From Hypoxylon rubiginosum (lineage: Eukaryota > Ascomycota > Sordariomycetes > Xylariales > Hypoxylaceae), in the NCBI GenBank assembly GCA_902806565.1, contig CADCXA010000064.1, forward strand, positions 103,086-167,085: 64,000 nucleotides of DNA. Reading direction: 5' to 3'. Numbering within the stretch: position 1 is the first letter of the stretch; the number at the start of each line of letters is the position of its first letter. Below are positions 39,201 through 51,307 of the stretch, piece after piece. Below the pieces are notes generated by a model. That model worked only from the letters and a program-made list of their open reading frames with translations. It searched no databases and was not told the DNA's origin. A program made the translations under genes and the position numbers.

Positions 39201-41289
39201 GAGTGGATTGCGCATCAGTGACAGAGTGTGCGGGCTGGCCAAGGGCCCCTTTACAAACACAGCGTGGGTTCACTGGACTTGTGCCGTACAGATTCCAGGC
39301 GACATGCCGTTTGCGGATGCAGCATGCATCCCCATTGCATATGCCACAGCATCATATTCAATGCTTGACATTGCGAGGCTGGCACGAGGGGACGCGGTGT
39401 TAATCCATCAGGCCACGGACTCCGTGAGCCAAGCAGCCATCGTTGTAGCCCAGCATGTAGGAGCCGACGTGTTTGCAACCTTCGAAAGCGACTCGGATCG
39501 CAGTATATTTATGGACAAATACAATATCCTGCCGGATCACCTCCTTTCTATAAGAGACATGAGCATCTCCGCAACCTTGAGGGCCCAGACGAAGAACAAA
39601 GGTGTCGATGTCGTATTTAGCTCTTCATCTAGCCTGGTCTTTGAGTCTATGCAGAACTCTATCGCCCGATTTGGACGATTCGTCTGTACTGGGAAAATTG
39701 ATGTACAGGGAGGACAGCATTGGAATTCGATACCTCGCGAGCGCAGCGCGATTTACGCACAAGTCGACATGATGGAGATCGCCAAATACAAGGAACGCGT
39801 CTTCTGGGAGGCAATGGGGACTGGAATTCGAATCTGTCAGGGCAATAGGCGGGACCTACCTCCTTTCTGGCCCGTGGCGCAGTATTCAATTTCACGGTTA
39901 GAGGAAGCAATAAAGCTCCATGGTCAAAAAGAGAGCGCCTTGAAGGCGGTGGTGGTTGTCGAACCCGAAGATTTGGTAAATGTATGCCGCACTTGTCTCC
40001 CCACTAAGCATGATACTGATTAGAAAAAAAACACAGGTGATCTCCCCCTTGCAATCGGTGTCTCTCACCGAGCCGAACGCGACATTTCTTGTTGTCGGCG
40101 GGCTGGGTGGCATTGGCCGAGAAATGGCGTCCTGGTTGATGGATAAAGGGGCTCAGAATGTGCTTGTCGTTTCTCGCAACGCTGAGAAACATCCAGATGC
40201 GGCTGCACTTCTGAATAGAGCTATTCAAGAGAAACGCAATCTCCAGATACACAACTGCGACGTGTCATCGGAGGAAAGTCTCATTAGAATGCTCAAACAC
40301 GTCCACGACTCGATGCCGCCAATCAGGGGCGTTATCGATGCCGCTATGGTTCTCGATGTAAGTATCATCCAGTCTCTGGCCTTTAGATAGATGGCTAACG
40401 GTGTTAAAAGGATTCTGTCTTTGAGAGTATGACGTTCAACCAGTGGAAACGTGCCATGCTACCCAAAGTTGTCGGCACCATAAATTTGGACAAGCATCTA
40501 CCCGACAGCCTAGCCTTCTTCATCCTCTTGTCTTCGGTAACGGGTGTGGCAGGCCATATCTCGCAAGCCAACTACTCGGCAGGCAACACATTCCAAGACG
40601 CGTTCGCCCGCCACCGGGTAGCGAGCAACCGGCCTGCCACCAGCATCGATCTCCCCGCGGTGACCGGAGCGGGAGTTGTTGCCGGCGACGAAGACGCGAG
40701 AAAGCGTGTCGAAGCGCTCGGCTCGAAGTCGATCCCGATCCAGGCGGTACTAGACCTCGTGGAGAAAGCTATTCACCGACGGCCCGCCGCTCCGGAGGAA
40801 GCCCAAGTGATCGTCAACCTGGAACGGTGGACGCAGCTGGCGCCCGACGCCGCGCTGCGTCGGGATAGGCGGTTCGGGACCCTACGGCTAGGGTCGCGGC
40901 GTGGTGCCTCCGGCGAGGGAGCCGGAGGAGCTCCGGAAGCGCAAAGCCTAACCCCGTCGGCGATGCTCGCGCAGGCGCTCGGCCAGCTGGCCGGCGACGA
41001 CAAGAAGAACAGCAACACGGCCGCCGCCGCCGCCGGGGGAGAGGAAGTAGGAGAGGCAGTGGGGCGGGCGTTGGCGACGCGGCTCGCGGCCATCTTCAGC
41101 ATCGACGCGAGCGAGGTTGACTTCGGGCAGCCGCCGGCGGCGTACGGCGTCGACTCGCTCGTCGCGGTCGAGCTGCGGAACTGGCTGGCCGCGGCGGGAC
41201 GGGTGAAAGTGTCCATCTTCGAGATCCTGCAGGCGGGTTCGCTGCGGGAGATAGCGGGGCTAGTAGTGGCGAGGAGGGGGGGAAGTTAG
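33216..41289 (+). CDS. highly reducing polyketide synthase B (KS-MAT-DH-MT-psiER-KR-ACP)
   Basis: Second iterative type I synthase. Exons 33216-33623, 33690-33747, 33827-34548, 34616-35342, 35411-39975, 40037-40357, 40411-41289 join to 2,559 aa; a donor at 39982 would add two residues. An Asn-Gly-rich N-terminus precedes the KS. KS has Cys224 in DTGCSAG, His359 in EAHMTGT and His402 in TNIGHTE; the catalytic residues are kept but neighbours are unusual. MAT Ser685 is in SHSSG. DH has His1002 (ADHQVDS, Ser where Gly is usual) and Asp1176. The methyltransferase keeps VLEIGGRTGSAT (1452-1463) and FDLIVASSVIHE. The ER-like region reads HQATDSVSQ at the NADPH loop and QPRQN where NFKD is usual, so it is probably inactive. 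KR has GGLGGIG (2181-2187) and Tyr2322. ACP Ser2516 is in GVDSL. No release domain. The last 500 bp are very GC-rich. Diverges from the acyltransferase. Confidence 0.92.
33261..33344 (+). repeat. 21-bp repeat encoding four VNG heptads in PKS-B N-terminus
   Basis: GTCAACGG or GTTAACGG recurs at 33,261, 33,282, 33,303 and 33,324, exactly 21 bp apart, encoding VNG at seven-residue spacing before the KS domain. It is a coding minisatellite in a flexible leader, so copy number may vary between strains. Confidence 0.85.
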
Positions 41290-42395
41290 ATGAGGTTGTT
41301 GGGTACTTGGGTAAACATAGGAGAGGGAGAACTGCCTAGGTAAAGAGATAGGTACGAGGTAGGTACGTGATGTGTCGAGTCTCGCTATGTTCCACTAGAG
41401 CTTAGGCTACCCCCCATTCTCTAGCCAGTACAATTAAAGGGGGCAACTCTAGATATACGTTGTTGGAAATATGGAAAACGATCGTAAGACTACCTACCAC
41501 CATTATAAGAAGAGGCGAAGGCGGTCGTGGGGGCCTCATCATCGACGTAGGCGGTTAGGCTGTCTGGCTGTTTGTAGCACACTGTAATTATAGCAGGGTC
41601 AGCACTATGGTCAGCACTAACTACCTGTATCTATAGCGTATGTGGAATATTATGTCATCAATTTCCAGTGTTACCCCTTAGGAGCCGCCATACCAGCAAG
41701 GTACCTACTGTTATTATATCTTGGTAAAATACTGTAATACAACCTATATTATTAGAAATCTATTAATCAGATTATTCTCATAGTTAATATTGAAATTAAT
41801 TTAAATACATAGGTAATGTAGGCGTGGCGAGGCTTGCAGGTAGGTAATGAGGTAGGCGTATTCATAGGGGCCATATGCTGTAACCTGTCGTGGCTATAGG
41901 GGCTCCTAGCGCCAATGTTCCCCCTGTATTATAGCGCATGTCATCAATTTTCAGAGGGCTGGCGGTTCGATTTTGTCAAAACGCGAGCTCTCATGACGTA
42001 GAATCTCAACATGTCACCAAAGTGTCAACATGTTTACCTTTGCGGCCTTATTCCAATGATAATTTTTACTGACAAAGGATGAGTACTTAGAAGGCACGAG
42101 ACAGTCAGAGCAGGCTCTCAGTGAGTTATCAAGACATTATGGCAATCTCAGTACGCAGTTCAAGTTATTTTAGGAATACAAAGCTAGAGTCTGGATCATG
42201 ACACATTTCATAGCTGTCTGGGCAGTCTCGTCGAGCTGACGCTCTGCACCACCAAATATATGTGTCATTTTATAAGAACGCACATAAATACCTACCTAGG
42301 TGGATTTTTAGACATCAAGTCTTAGGGGCTGGTGTGGTTTTGTGCGTCACGGCGCTGCGCACCTGTGGGTATATGAGAAGGGACGGAACCCCTTG
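41290..42395. other. intergenic region with repeat scraps and a decayed coding fragment
   Basis: 1.1 kb between PKS-B and the NLR-type gene. Two similar segments, about 41,624-41,667 and 41,924-41,954, share CCTGTAT(C)TATAGCG and TCATCAATTT(C/T)CAG and flank a 300-bp AT-leaning piece, suggesting an insertion footprint. Near 42,072-42,168 one frame reads DEYLEGTRQSEQALSELSR and continues to a TAG. It looks like protein code but has no start and cannot be joined to the downstream gene. Confidence 0.5.
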
Positions 42396-45076
42396 ATGTT
42401 TGGAAGGCCAAATATTGATAGTTCTCTATATCTACCCTCTACCCAGGTCCTAGTAGTTGCTTCGCAGCTGAAAGCCAATATCAACTCAGAAAGCCTCAAT
42501 ACTCTTAAAGGTGTCGACCAATTACGCAAGCTTGCCCCAGCCTGCAGCATCTCGAAATTACTTGCAAGATTGCAAGCTAACATCATGAATAAAATCAGTC
42601 AATCCAAATTAACGATGCTGGAGCTAGATGCGCCGGCTTCATATAGTACGATTCCGTACCAGCGCAACCATGGATTCTATGGCCGGGAAGATCAGCTTCG
42701 TGAGCTAAACGAAGCTTTCCAAGACCAATCTTCGTCCCCCGAAATCCGAACCGTAGCTCTATGGGGTGCTGGGGGCATTGGAAAATCTCAGGTTGCTTTG
42801 GAGTATGCCCACCAGAGATGTAACTCTGGAACCTCGGTAGTCTTGTGGATTTCTAGCGAAACCGAAGGTGAAGTTGCCAAGAGCATTCGAGAGGCGGCGG
42901 AGAAACTGCAGCTCGATGGCTACTCAGAGACAAATACTCAGGAAAAGAACCGCCATCTTGTCCTTCAATGGCTGCAGACAACTAGTAAGTGATGATATTG
43001 GTAGAATATCAGTACTCTGGAAAGATGATCTAGCCCTAACAATACTAGAAACAAAGTGGCTTATCATCTTCGACAACGTTGAGGATGACAGAGTTCTGAT
43101 AGACAATCAACCAAAAGTTGGGCAAGGGGACGTGCTGATAACATGTAGAAGCAAGCCTCTAGCTGAATCGCTTGCCATGTTCCCGATTGAAGTGACAAAG
43201 TTTTCCATTGATGAGAGTACTGCGCTGATCTTCCAGATATTGAACCGGCCAGCCGCCAACACAGAAGAGATACAGGCAGCTGATGCCCTCGCAGAACAGC
43301 TCGGCGGGCTTGCGCTAGCTATCGACATCATCACCAAGAATATCAAGACGTCTCGGAGGTTTAATAGCATTGCCGAATTTCTCCCTTTCTATGAGCAAAA
43401 CCGCCGCGCGTTAGGAAAGAGACACAGGCGAGGTATTCGGGATATCACATATTCCAAGGACCTCGATACCGTTTGGGAGACAGCATTTGCTACTATCGAC
43501 TCCAATATCAATCCTAACGCCAATCCCGACGCAGTGCGCCTAATGGATGTCCTCTGTTTCCTAGCTCCTGAAGCCATTCCTCAATGGCTTTTCCAAGGGA
43601 ACGAAGAGAATATCCCAGAGCACTGGCAGTTTCTAACGGACGATGAGAGGTGAGAAGTGCTTCAATCGGGAGACAGAAAGGAATGAAACGCCTCCTAACT
43701 ATTTGTTTAGATTCGAGAAGGCAAAGCTGGAGCTCCTTGATCTTTCACTCATTAAAATTAACGTCGAGACGGGCCTCATCTCAATTCATCGTCTGGTCCA
43801 ACAGGCATACTTCGATCAGATGACAGCCGAAGCTCGACTTTCCGCTTTTCACGTCATATGTGCCCTTCTTCGAAAGGCCTTTCCAGACCGAGAGGGCGAG
43901 ACCCATCTATTCAAACGTTGGGCAATCTGTGAGCAGCTACATCAACATGTGCAAGCTCTGTGTAAAGTGTACGCTTGGATGAAAGACAACGAACTCGCTC
44001 CCCGAAGCTCTACGTATCAGACGCCAATCCGTGACGATATCTGGTAAGGGCTAAGGTGATATACTTCAGGGCTGGAATTTCTGGCTAACACTGATGTGAA
44101 GGTACATGCTCGAGCTGCAGCAATTTATCGGTGCTGAGAGCCTCATAAAAAGCCTGCTGCTAGACATCGATACTGACTCTCTTGAGCGCGCCAGAATGAA
44201 TCGGATATTAATGGGCCTCTTTGAGCGGACGGGCCGGAGTGTCAGAGCCTTGGAATGTGCAAAGATCGAGTTTGACATTTTTGTCTCCCTTGATGGCCCA
44301 GAGGAAAACGACCTTGCCAACGCCTATAGCGACATTGGTTACTCTCTGTGCTCTGCTTTCAAGCCGTACGAAGCACTGGACTATCTCAACAAAGCAACTG
44401 ACATTGCGCTTTCACATCCAGAGCCTGGGGGTTATCGTGCATTCAATATAGATCGCTTCCTTCGAAATCGTGGCCGCACCAAGATGCAACTGAAAGACTT
44501 CGATGGGGCGCTAGACGATTTCGCTAAAGCCGAGTACTACCAGGCAAAAGTTCACGGGGAGGACAGTCATTATGATGGGGAGTCAGTATCTTTGGCCTCC
44601 GACCCAACTTGAGTTCTGTTTAAGACTAATGATCCTTGAACTACAGGACGAAGCATGAACGGGCAAAAATTGCCGCTTTGCAGATGAAGTTAGAAGAAGC
44701 AGCAACATTGAATGACGAAGCAATGAGGCTTGTTCGCGAAGGGAAACCGACCCACGCGAGCGTCAGCGCATCGCATTATCGCCAAGGATGCGTGCGTCTT
44801 TTGGCTGGGAAATACGATGATGCCCTACAGGAACTTCACAAGGCCCACGCTATTTGCCAACTCAACGAGCCGACCCGTGGGAATGCCGGAGAGTCCGCCC
44901 GCGTCATATGGCGGATGGCGCAGATCTACGAGCACGACGGGAAAGTAGACGAGGCTCGAACGTTCCTGGATGTGGCGGAGAAAATTCGGAACGACTTGCT
45001 TGCGACGGGGGACTATGCGCAAGTGGAGGATGTCGAGGATTCTTGGGACTGTCTGGTTGGGTTGCTGTATCGGTAG
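42396..45076 (+). CDS. STAND/NLR-like protein with NB-ARC and TPR-like C-terminus
   Basis: Signal-transducing P-loop ATPase of the kind used in fungal self/non-self recognition. Exons 42396-42984, 43049-43649, 43711-44043, 44102-44581 and 44647-45076 join to 810 aa with all frames closing. The nucleotide-binding part has the P-loop GAGGIGKS (124-131), Walker-B-like KWLIIFDNVED, the GDVLITCRSK block and LGGLALAI in place of the GLPL motif. The second half is a run of paired helices (for example ALECAKIEFDIF, EALDYLNKATDIAL, DALQELHKAHAICQ) typical of TPR sensors. The start is the first in-frame ATG; the open frame extends 18 codons upstream to a GTG. No N-terminal effector domain is visible, which is unusual; a decayed fragment upstream may be its remnant. 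Function inside the polyketide cluster is unlikely; it is probably a neighbour. Confidence 0.8.
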
Positions 45077-45394
45077 GAAGGAGGAATTCGTGATAGTTTA
45101 TTACTGATCTGGAATAGCAAAGGCACATTATTAGGGGAAATAATAATATATCAATATAATATGAGCATTTTTAACGCCGGAAAGGGTAATAATTAGAATC
45201 TTTACATTGTTTTAACTCCTCGCTATGTCACATATCAAGATGTACTTTCAAATCCCCCATGGTTGGGGTTAACTCAGCCTGCCTAAGGTTACATTCGCTT
45301 TGGGCGGCAACGACGACGCCCGGCTACAGTCACTATCGGTAAAGATGTATATCAGCGCTTACTTATCTAGCTACAAGCTTATACGGTTAACCAT
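45077..45394. other. right edge of the gene island
   Basis: About 300 bp of mixed composition after the NLR-type gene. It changes sharply to the AT-rich block near 45,400. No gene, repeat or RNA recognised. Confidence 0.6.
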
Positions 45395-47464
45395 TTGTAC
45401 ATCTTAGCTAAAATTAAAAAATTAAATTTAAAAAATACTATAAAAGGAAAAATGTTACACAGTTATATATATACTATATTAAAAAAGTATTTTATAAATA
45501 AAGAAATAAAATTATTATATAAACTAATATTTATTATTATTATTAATTATAATTTTTTATTTAAAACTTTTTTAATATTTTTAATTATTATTAAATAAGG
45601 TTTTAATTATTATAAAAAAAAAACTTATTAATTTTAAGCTTTTTAAAAATAATATTATTATTTAATTTTTTATAAACTTTATTAATAATAATATTTTAAT
45701 TAAATTTAAAATAAAATTTTATTAAAAACTTATTAAAAAAACTTTTATTTATATATTTAAATAATAAAAGTTTTAAAAACAAACTTATATATAATATTTT
45801 AAAATATTATTAAAAATAAAAAAATAAATCTTAACTTTATATTTTAAATTTTATATTTTTAATTTTAAACTATTAGTAATATTACGTTAAAAAAGGTTTA
45901 ATATAATTTAAAAATAACTTTAAAAAACGTAATTAAAATATAATTTTAAATATTATTAATAAATATTTATTAATAAATAACAATAAATAGATTTTTTATA
46001 AAACATTATAATAAAAAAATTCTTTAAATTTAAACGTTTTAATAAATTTAATTAATAATATATTTATAATAATCTAATAAATAAAAATAAGAAATTTTTT
46101 TTTTAATTTATTTAAAAATTATTATTATTATATAAATTTTTTTTATATATTAACATATAATAAAAAAGCGGTAATAAAAGTTTATAAAAAAAATTTTTTT
46201 AATATAATTATTTATCGCTAATAATATTTATAAAAAAAAAAAAACGAATTTATTTATAATAAACTAAATTAAATTTAATATATTAATAATTATAATAAGT
46301 TTTTTTAATAAAAAATTTATATATATATAAAAATAAACGTATTTTTAAAATATTTAATTTAGCATTATATTAGTTAGTTTAAAAATATAGTAATTTCTAT
46401 TTTAATTTAATATTTTTATATAATATATATTTTAAGTTATATATTTTATTTAATTTAAATAAATAAAAATAAAAAAATACATTTACTTTTTATTATTTAT
46501 TAAACTTTTATATAAATTATATATATTAATATAAATAAATTTACTATAAAACTTAATAATTATATTTATTATAATTATAATATAAATAACATTTAAATTA
46601 AAAAATAATAAATATAATTATAGATTTTTTATTTATTATATTAAAAAATACATTTATATTTAAATATAAAAAAAATATAATTAAATATTAATATATTCTT
46701 AGATTTTATTTATATAACTAAAAAATTAAAAGTTTTAAATATTATATAACCTTATTTTTAAAATTACTTTTTTTATAATATATATACCAGTTATATAAAA
46801 AATAATTAAAAATTATATTTTATTTTAAAATTATTATAAAATCCGTTTTTAATATAAAATAAATAATATATTAAAACGTTTAATTAAAAATTATTATTAT
46901 TTTAATTTAAATATCATTAAATAATATAATTTTATTATTAATATTAATATTTTTATTAATATTAAAATAATAGTTACTAGTAATAATATTAATAAATACC
47001 TTTTTAAAAATATTTTATTATAATATAAAAACTTTTTTATAAATGTTAAATTAAATTATAAAACAAAAAATAACTATAAAAAACTATTTATTAATATTTA
47101 TTTTAAATTTTAAAAAATAATTTAAATAAAATTAAATAATAAAAATTACTTTAATTTATTACTAGTTTTAAAACTTTTAATAAATAATTTAATAAAAATT
47201 ATATAAAAATTAATATAACTTTTAAAATAAAATCTTTTAAAAAATCTAACGGTAGTTTTAAAAAAATTAAAAAAAGATAAATAAAAAAAAAAAAAAATTA
47301 TAATATATTTAAATAAATATTTAAATACTTAAAAAACTTATAAATAAAACCTATTTATTTATAAATAACTATAAAGTTATATATTAAATTAGTTATAAAT
47401 TAAAAGAACTTAATATTAAAATTATTATAAATATAAAAACGTTTTATTTTTTATAAAATTTATA

Positions 47465-47550
47465 TTTAATTTTAATTAAACTTATATTTAATTTTAATTA
47501 AACTTATATTTAACTTTAATTAAATTTATATTTAATTTTTATATTCGGTT
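47465..47550. repeat. 22-bp tandem repeat, about four copies
   Basis: ACTTATATTTAATTTTAATTAA-like units repeat about every 22 bp, with C/T variation. Within the AT-rich flank. Confidence 0.65.
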
Positions 47551-47865
47551 TTTATTAAATTTATTTAAATATTTTAATAAAAATATAATATTTATAATAT
47601 TTATAATCTTTTAAAATTTTTATAATTACCTGGAATTTTTAAGCTTATTAATTAATCTTATTAATTTTTAATATTTATAATTATTTAAAATATTTAAATA
47701 TTATTAAATATTAATAAACTAATAATATTATTAATAGTATACTATAATATAAAAAATTAATTTAAAAAATAATATAATAATTAATTTTAAAATTTAACAT
47801 ATTAATAAATTTATAAATAAATATAATATATTTTATTTTTATTTATTTATTTAAAATAAATAAAA

Positions 47866-48046
47866 ATATAAGTTAAATATAAATTAAATATAAATTAAAT
47901 ATAAATTAAATATAAATTAAATATAAATTAAATATAAGTTAAATATAAGTTAAATATAAATTAAATATAAATTAAATATAAGTTAAATATAAGTTAAATA
48001 TAAATTAAATATAAATTAAATATAAATTAAATATAAATTAAATATA
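47866..48046. repeat. 11-bp tandem array (ATAAATTAAAT)
   Basis: About 16 units of ATAAATTAAAT or ATAAGTTAAAT. The G/A variation between units is what RIP would produce. A matching array in the opposite orientation lies at about 52,345-52,462. Confidence 0.85.
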
Positions 48047-49743
48047 AGTAATTATTATTATTAGTTTATTATTTTTTTTAAGCTTTTATATTATTAAATT
48101 TTAAATCTTATAAATAAATATTAATAGATTTAAATAAAAATTAAAATAAAAAAAACTAGTATTAATTTATAATTATTATAATAATATATAAACTTATATT
48201 TAATAAAAACTTAATATATATTTAATAAAAAATAAATAAAAATTAAATAAATATTAAATAAAAGCTATATAAATAATCTTAATATTTTTTTTAGTTTTAT
48301 AAAAAATATCTATTTTTATTAAAAACGTTTTAAGTATTTATTTTTATTTAATTTTTAATTATATGCTTTTTATTATAAGATTTTAATAAATTAGTTTTTT
48401 TTTTTTTAAGTTATTATTAAATAATTACACCTTATTTTAATTGTTATATAATATTTATTAAACTATTTTTTTTATTATTATTAAATTTATTATTTTTAAT
48501 AATTTTATTTTTTTATACTATTAGTAGTTTTAACTGGAAAAATATTTATAAAATAATTATTATTATTATTATTTTTAATTTAATTATTTATAATGTTATT
48601 TAAAAGTTTTAATAAAAATAATAAATTTTTATTTAAACTTTTATTATTATATTTTAACTTATTATAAAGTTTATTAAACTTATTAAAATTAACTAATTTT
48701 TAAAACAATAATAATAATAAATTAATAAAATTATTATTAGTTTTAAATTTATTATTACTTAACTAATAATTATTAAGCGATATTTTAATATAAATTAAAA
48801 CTAGGTTTTATAAATAAAAAAAAAGGTTTATTATATAAAAAAAATTAAAAATATTATTAAATTTAAATATATAAAAATTATAATTAATTAATATTTTTAA
48901 TTAGTTTATTAATTTAATTAAATTAATTTTTAATAAACCATTATTTAACGTTTATTAAACTTAAATATAAAATATTAAAACCTAAATAAATAATATTATA
49001 ATTTTTTTTATTTTTATTTTTTTTTTATTATTTTTAAAGTGCTAGGTTAATTAACTTTTTTTTATTTTATAACTAACTAATATACCGCCTTTAATTTATT
49101 TATATAAATTATTATAAAATTTTATAAAAAATTAAACTTATTTATTAATAAAATTACTTTTTTTAATAAATTATAAAATTAATATTTTATTATTTAATAA
49201 ATTAACTTATAAAGTTATAAATTAATAAAATAATAAACTTATATTTTTATTTTATATTAATTTATAATTAAATTAATTTTTATAATTTTAAAATTAATTA
49301 AATTATATTTAAATTTATAATAATTAATTTAATTAAATTTAAACTTATTAATTAAAAATAATATTAATTATAATTAAATATAAGTTTAAAATAATAAAAA
49401 ATAATAAAATATATATTTATTTTAACTTATTAATAAACTTTGTTTTTTATTAAACTCTTATAAATATAAATTAATATATTACGTTATAAAATTAAATTAA
49501 TATAATATTTTTTAATAATATAATTTAATATTTTATATATTTTTAATAATAGTTTTTTATAAATTAATAAATCTTATAATAAAAAATTTAACCGTTTTAA
49601 TATAAAAGTTATATTAATATTACTAATATTAATATATTATTATAAATAAAATTTATTAAAACTAATTATTATATATATGTTTTTATTTTTTTTAAAATAA
49701 ATTTTATATATAATATTAAATTTAAATATAATTTTAATTACAT

Positions 49744-51307
49744 ATTATAATAAAATTAAGATATTAAAATGTTAAAATGTTACGTAATATTTTAAGTTAT
49801 ATATAACTTAAGTTTATTATATAACTTATTTAAATATTATATTAAAACAGTTTTTTTTTAAATATTATTTTTATTATATACGGTGCTTTAATATTAATTA
49901 AATATTTATACTAATTAATATATTTTTAATATATTTTTTATATTTATTATTATTTACGATGGTTTTTAATTATAAGATATTAAAACTATGTTTTATTATA
50001 ATTAGTGTTTAATTTAAATTTAAATTTATATAATTATAGTTTTAAAAAAACCGCTTATTTTATATTTATTTTAATTAATATAATAGTTTTATATTATACC
50101 GATTAAAATAAATATTATAAGTTTTTAAATATAAAAGTTTTAAAGTTTTTTATTTTTTTTTGTTGTTTTTTTTTTTTTACCACGTTAAAATTTACACATT
50201 AAGAAATTTTTTAATATTTATAAGTAAAATTATTTATAATACTTACTAATTAAACTAATATAATATTAATTAATTTATATATATTATTATTAGTTATATA
50301 TAATATTTACTAGTTATATAAAATATTAATTATAAAATACTAGTTAATTAAAACTTATAAAATCCTAGTTTTAGTTATATAAAATACTAATTATAAAATA
50401 CTAAGTAAAATATTAAATAAGATATTAAATAAAATACCGATTAAGATATTAAATAAAATATTAATTAATTAAAATTTATAAGATTTTAATTATTAAAATA
50501 TTAACTATAAAAATATTAAATACTTAAAATACTAAGTAAAATACCAAGTAAAAACTAAATATAAAATAATAATTTTAAAGTTTAAAAAGTTTTATATAAT
50601 TATCTTTTTAAATTTAAATTTATAAGTTTAAATTTATAAGTTTAAGTTTAAGTTTAAGTTTAAATTTAAGTTTAAATTTAAGTTTAAATTTAAATTAAAT
50701 TAAATTAAATCTTAAATATTAAGGTTTTAAAGTTTTAAAGTTTTAAAAAAAAAATCTAGGATAATATTAAGTTAATTAAAATATTAGTTATATATAAAAA
50801 AGTATAAATATTAAATATAAAAAAAAAAACTATAAGGTATTAAATATAAAAAAAAAAGCTATAAAATATTAAATATAAAAAAAAAAGCTACGAGGAAACT
50901 ACCGGCACGCGCGTCCTAAAAATTTTTTTTTTTTTTAAAACTTATTTAAGCTTAGCGATCGTATATTTAGTTATTTATTTGTTTATTTATTTATTTATTT
51001 GTTTTATATAGCTTCGATTTAATAAAAACTTATTATTATTATAAAAAAAAGCTGTAATAAAATTAAAATACCAAGGTGTTAAAATATTACGTGATATTTT
51101 AAATTATATATAACTTAAGTTTATTATATAGTTTATTTAAATATTATATTAAAACAGTTTTTTTTTAAATATTATTTTTATTATATACGGTGTTTTAATA
51201 TTAATTAAATATTTATACCGATTAATATATTTTTAATATATTTTTTATATTTATTATTATTTATAATAACTTTTAATTATAAAATATTAAAATTATATTT
51301 TATTATA
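49744..51307 (+). mobile_element. 1.5-kb element with 255-bp terminal direct repeats, copy 1
   Basis: Terminal repeats at about 49,744-50,000 and 51,053-51,307 share long words (for example around 49,795-49,860 and 51,105-51,170) and begin and end with TATAATAAAA and TTTTATTATA. The 1-kb interior carries short AAGTTT-type tandems and no coding sequence. This layout fits a small non-autonomous LTR element (TRIM-like) after RIP. A GC-rich patch at 50,890-50,915 has escaped mutation. Confidence 0.7.

Noticed and set aside
12168..41289. Equating the locus with the Cochliobolus T-toxin genes because both have two reducing synthases in AT-rich DNA
   Set aside because: The decarboxylase and other T-toxin-associated genes are absent, while a bANK factor, BBE oxidase, P450 and acyltransferase are present here.
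45395..45598. 67-codon frame in the AT-rich flank, and similar ones near 57,580 and 61,737
   Set aside because: Composition only: almost entirely Ile, Leu, Phe, Lys, Asn, Tyr, as expected from near-pure A/T sequence.
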